Below, piece after piece: positions 5,675 to 7,500 of a DNA stretch of 7,500 bases (its first letter is position 1; every line of letters starts with the position of its first letter). The stretch comes from CAYLLN01 sp036496265 (GTDB lineage: Bacteria; Planctomycetota; Planctomycetia; Pirellulales; Pirellulaceae). The position numbers and the translations under genes were made by a program. The stretch spans positions 1 to 7,500 of the forward strand of contig DASXLL010000248.1 in NCBI GenBank assembly GCA_036496265.1, in the 5' to 3' direction. The notes below the pieces were generated by a model. The model was given only the letters and a program-made list of their open reading frames with translations. It was not told the origin of the DNA and ran no database searches.

Positions 5675-7204
5675 TTACGCAATGATGTCGCTGAGGATGT
5701 TGCCGTCGACGAGGGGGAGGGGGCGGTTTTGGCGGTCGTGTAATTGCGTGTGGTGGTCGATGCCGAGGAGGTGGTACATAGTGGCGAGTAGGTCTTTGGG
5801 GCTGACGGGGCGGTCGGCGACATCGCCGGCTTGTTTGTCGGTGGCACCGATGACTTTGCCGCGGGTGGTGCCGCCGCCGGCGACGAGGGAAGAATACGCG
5901 CGCGACCAGTGATCGCGGCCGCCGCCATCTTTGGGCGCGATTTTCGGCGTGCGGCCGTGTTCGCTGGTGCAGACAACGAGGACGTCGTCGAGGAGGCCGC
6001 GCTGTTCGAGATCGGTGATGAGGCCGTGCCAGCCAATGTCGAAGCCGGGGGCGAGCTCAACTTTCATCCGCTCGAAATGGTTGTAGTGGGTGTCCCAGCC
6101 GCTGGCGGCGACGCCGAACTCGTCCCAAAAGACGGTGACGACTTTGCTGCCGGCTTCGACGAGGCGACGGGCGGCGAGGCAGGACTGGCCGAAGAGATTG
6201 TCGCCGTAGAGCTGGCGAGTTTGTGCAGACTCGCGGCGGAGATCGAGGGCTTCGGCCAGTTTCGGCGACTCAAGCAGTGAGAGGGCTGCGGCCTGGTGCT
6301 TGTTCATGGCCTGGGCCGATGTCGATTCGACGAGGCGCGGCAGATTTTCATTGAGCTGACTGACGAGGCTACGGCGAGTGTTCAGTCGATCGAGCGTCAG
6401 GTCGGGCTGAAGCTGCGAAGCGTTGGGGACGACGAAGTAGGAGTCGCCGGCGATGCCGATGTAGGGATCGGGGTCGGTAAAGGTAATGTCGCGGAGTGTT
6501 TTGGTGATGCCTTTTGTGGCTTTGCCGCGGAAGTCGGCCCAGAGGGGATCGTATTGGCTGCCGAGGAAGGCGGCGTAAGGGCCGGCGCGTTGGACTTCGC
6601 CGACGCGCTGGGTGCTGAGGCGGAAAGGGAGGGCGATGTTGGTGGGGACGTTTTTCGAGGCGTTGGTGGGCACAGCCCACCCTACGGGACTCGGGAGGCT
6701 GGAAGCCTGCCCCACGTATTCGACGACGGAGCCGAAGAAGGGCCAGTGGCGGCTGTCGTGGGGATTCAGCTCCATTGGTACGTCGATGGCGGGGACGCCG
6801 GTGAGGGCGTAGGCGACGCCATGGAGCGGATAGGGATGTGTGAGCGAGCGGATGACGGTGGTGCGGTCGAGCACCTGCGCCATCTTGGGAAACAGTTCGC
6901 AGACATTGCAGCCGGGAATCGAAGAGGGAATGCAGCCGAACTGGCCGCGGACTTCGACGGGGGCGTCGGGTTTGGGATCGACCCATTCGAGCTGGCTGGG
7001 TGAGCCGTAGAGGTGGATCAGAATAATCGCTTTGGCGCGGCCGAAGCCTGGCTCGCGCTCTTTGGATTCCGCTGCGGCTGCCGATTGCAGCTGCAAAACG
7101 TCGGGCAGCGAAAGTCCGGCGAGCCCGAGGCCGCCAATGCGGAGCCAATCGCGGCGGGTCATGCCGCCGCAGAGATTTTTCGGTGAGCCGAGGATGCGGA
7201 GCAT
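5675..7204 (-). CDS. DUF1501 protein, Tat-exported (alkaline-phosphatase-superfamily-like)
   Basis: 509 residues. DUF1501 proteins are very numerous in planctomycetes and are related to sulfatases and alkaline phosphatases; their substrates are unknown. The N-terminus has the typical form MLRILGSPKNLCGG followed by a Tat signal, TRRDWLRIGGLGLAGLSL (16-33), with a likely cleavage region near residues 41-46, so it is predicted to act outside the cytoplasm. Conserved stretches: AIILIHLYGSPSQLEWVDPKPDAP (59-82), LTHPYPLHGVAYALTG (121-136), ALPF...RVGEVQRAGPYAAFLGS (191-216), ASGWDTHYNHF (367-377), VVCTSEHGRTPKIAPKDGGGRDHW (410-433) and DLLATMYHLLGIDH (471-484). The Asp/His-rich segments probably form the metal site. 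Residues ~164-184 (GQASSLPSPVGWAVPTNASKN) look like translated repeat DNA inserted before the conserved NIALPF. The usual DUF1553/DUF1549 partner gene is not seen immediately upstream. No Shine-Dalgarno site. Confidence 0.93.
   Translation of the reverse strand: MLRILGSPKNLCGGMTRRDWLRIGGLGLAGLSLPDVLQLQSAAAAESKEREPGFGRAKAIILIHLYGSPSQLEWVDPKPDAPVEVRGQFGCIPSSIPGCNVCELFPKMAQVLDRTTVIRSLTHPYPLHGVAYALTGVPAIDVPMELNPHDSRHWPFFGSVVEYVGQASSLPSPVGWAVPTNASKNVPTNIALPFRLSTQRVGEVQRAGPYAAFLGSQYDPLWADFRGKATKGITKTLRDITFTDPDPYIGIAGDSYFVVPNASQLQPDLTLDRLNTRRSLVSQLNENLPRLVESTSAQAMNKHQAAALSLLESPKLAEALDLRRESAQTRQLYGDNLFGQSCLAARRLVEAGSKVVTVFWDEFGVAASGWDTHYNHFERMKVELAPGFDIGWHGLITDLEQRGLLDDVLVVCTSEHGRTPKIAPKDGGGRDHWSRAYSSLVAGGGTTRGKVIGATDKQAGDVADRPVSPKDLLATMYHLLGIDHHTQLHDRQNRPLPLVDGNILSDIIA
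6665..6712. repeat. Two-hairpin dispersed repeat inside the DUF1501 coding region
   Basis: Module 1 is GGTGGGC-ACA-GCCCACC (6665-6681), a perfect 7-bp stem. Module 2 is GGGAGGCT-GGA-AGCCT(G)CCC (6693-6712), an 8-bp stem with one bulged G. Eleven bases separate them. Words like GTAGGGTGGGCTGTGCCCACC and CAGGCTTCCAGCCT are, from memory, common dispersed repeats in planctomycete genomes. Here the pair is read in frame and encodes most of residues ~164-182 of the DUF1501 protein. Confidence 0.75.
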
Positions 7205-7327
7205 GGCTGGGAGGCCGCGGGCGGCAGTTGGAAGGGCTAGCAGCGATTATCGAAGATTGGGGCGACAGACACCAGTAGAATCGGTTGAAATATTTTTCGT
7301 CGCAAACTTGACTTCGTACTACCGGCT

Positions 7328-7500
7328 ATGCGGATGCAAATTAATTTTTTGCCGACAGAGGTCGTGTTTCGTAAGTGGTTTTGTGGCCTTGAGTTGCGAT
7401 TATTGGCGGCGAGGTCTATGCATGGTTTATGCGTTTTTTATGCATGGGTATGCAGGCGCTGGGGCTGTCAATATGCTGACCGCCAAATCGAGAGCGGCGC
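7328..7500 (+). CDS. Weak partial ORF running off the right edge
   Basis: From ATG 7328 the frame is open to the window end (57 codons) and reads MRMQINFLPTEVVFRKWF and onward into a Cys/Trp/Tyr-rich stretch. No Shine-Dalgarno site or recognisable domain is seen, and the second half is composed of the TATGC repeat words. It could be the start of a gene beyond the edge or chance; chance is more likely. Confidence 0.15.
   Translation, partial: MRMQINFLPTEVVFRKWFCGLELRLLAARSMHGLCVFYAWVCRRWGCQYADRQIESG
7397..7490. repeat. Imperfect inverted repeat enclosing the TATGC series
   Basis: CGAT(TA)TTGGCGG (7397-7409) pairs with CCGCCAAATCG (7480-7490): 11 pairs with a two-base bulge on the left arm. 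The 70-base interior contains four phased TATGC words and a fifth. It could be the base of a structured RNA or the end of a repeat element; the right flank is cut by the window edge. Confidence 0.45.
7417..7476. repeat. Helically spaced TATGC words
   Basis: TATGC starts at 7417, 7428, 7439 and 7449 (steps 11, 11, 10), with a further copy at 7472. Two copies extend to the self-complementary ATGCAT (7418-7423 and 7440-7445). The array can also be read as two ~22-bp units, each beginning TATGCATGG. Steps near one helical turn would put all copies on one face of the DNA, as in a cooperative operator array or a decayed tandem repeat. Confidence 0.55.

Larger units (their letters stand above)
7205..7500. 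other. Region upstream of the DUF1501 gene with no confident gene
   Basis: The 296 bp contain an AT-rich patch (~7285-7350), the TATGC word series and the inverted repeat listed separately. A perfect TTGACA lies on the minus strand at 7471-7466, but the best -10 (TACCCA, 15-bp spacer) is poor. If it is a promoter for the DUF1501 gene, the leader would be about 240 nt long. Minus-strand frames entering from the right edge all reach stops by about 7418, so at most a few C-terminal codons of an upstream gene could be present. Confidence 0.5.

Noticed and set aside
5503..5685. 60-codon plus-strand ORF in the nadD-DUF1501 gap
   Set aside because: It is the translation of the inverted repeat (Lys/Arg/Ser/Phe-rich words), a common false ORF in such repeats.
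5831..6280. 149-codon plus-strand ORF opposite the DUF1501 gene
   Set aside because: Same antisense effect in the conserved C-terminal part of the DUF1501 protein.
6296..7003. 235-codon plus-strand ORF opposite the DUF1501 gene
   Set aside because: Gly/Ala/Glu-rich shadow of GC-rich codons on the other strand, no domain.
1..7500. CRISPR array, tRNA or rRNA gene, transposase, or defence or biosynthetic cluster
   Set aside because: No regularly spaced repeats with unique spacers, no RNA-gene signatures, and every confident protein is housekeeping, repair or a common planctomycete family.

Overview
The window looks like a piece of a planctomycete chromosome, most likely from the Pirellulales or a neighbouring group. 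The evidence is a Tat-exported DUF1501 protein starting in the style common in that phylum, small CxxC zinc-ribbon proteins, GC-rich coding sequence with few good Shine-Dalgarno sites, and short dispersed palindromes of a kind I associate with planctomycete genomes. The phylum call is inference. Nearly all of the window is housekeeping or repair genes, and I found no coherent undescribed multi-gene system. The unusual signals are one broken gene and several repeat structures.

Left part (1-2125): a small two-zinc-ribbon protein of unknown function (+) is followed by a DNA-3-methyladenine glycosylase I gene (tag, +). The tag gene has an in-frame TAA at codon 15, so it is probably a pseudogene. 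Converging on it, with a 37-bp tail overlap, is a minus-strand pair: an FmdB-type zinc ribbon (upstream) and a DUF2007/zinc-ribbon/membrane-anchor protein.

Middle (2126-5503): a 132-bp divergent region carries a perfect palindrome and a possible 19-codon upstream ORF just before nnrE (NAD(P)H-hydrate epimerase, +). nnrE overlaps tail-to-tail by 28 bp with a GNAT acetyltransferase. That gene closes a minus-strand series: nadD (nicotinate-nucleotide adenylyltransferase), a CNNM/CorC-type membrane protein with CBS domains, and the acetyltransferase. Two enzymes of NAD synthesis and repair therefore lie within about 2 kb of each other, on opposite strands.

Right part (5504-7500): a 171-bp AT-richer spacer contains a long inverted repeat. 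It is followed by the DUF1501 gene (minus), whose reading frame has taken in a two-hairpin repeat encoding about 20 extra residues. The last ~300 bp contain no confident gene. They hold an AT-rich patch, a helically spaced series of TATGC words, an imperfect inverted repeat around that series, and a weak ORF running off the edge.
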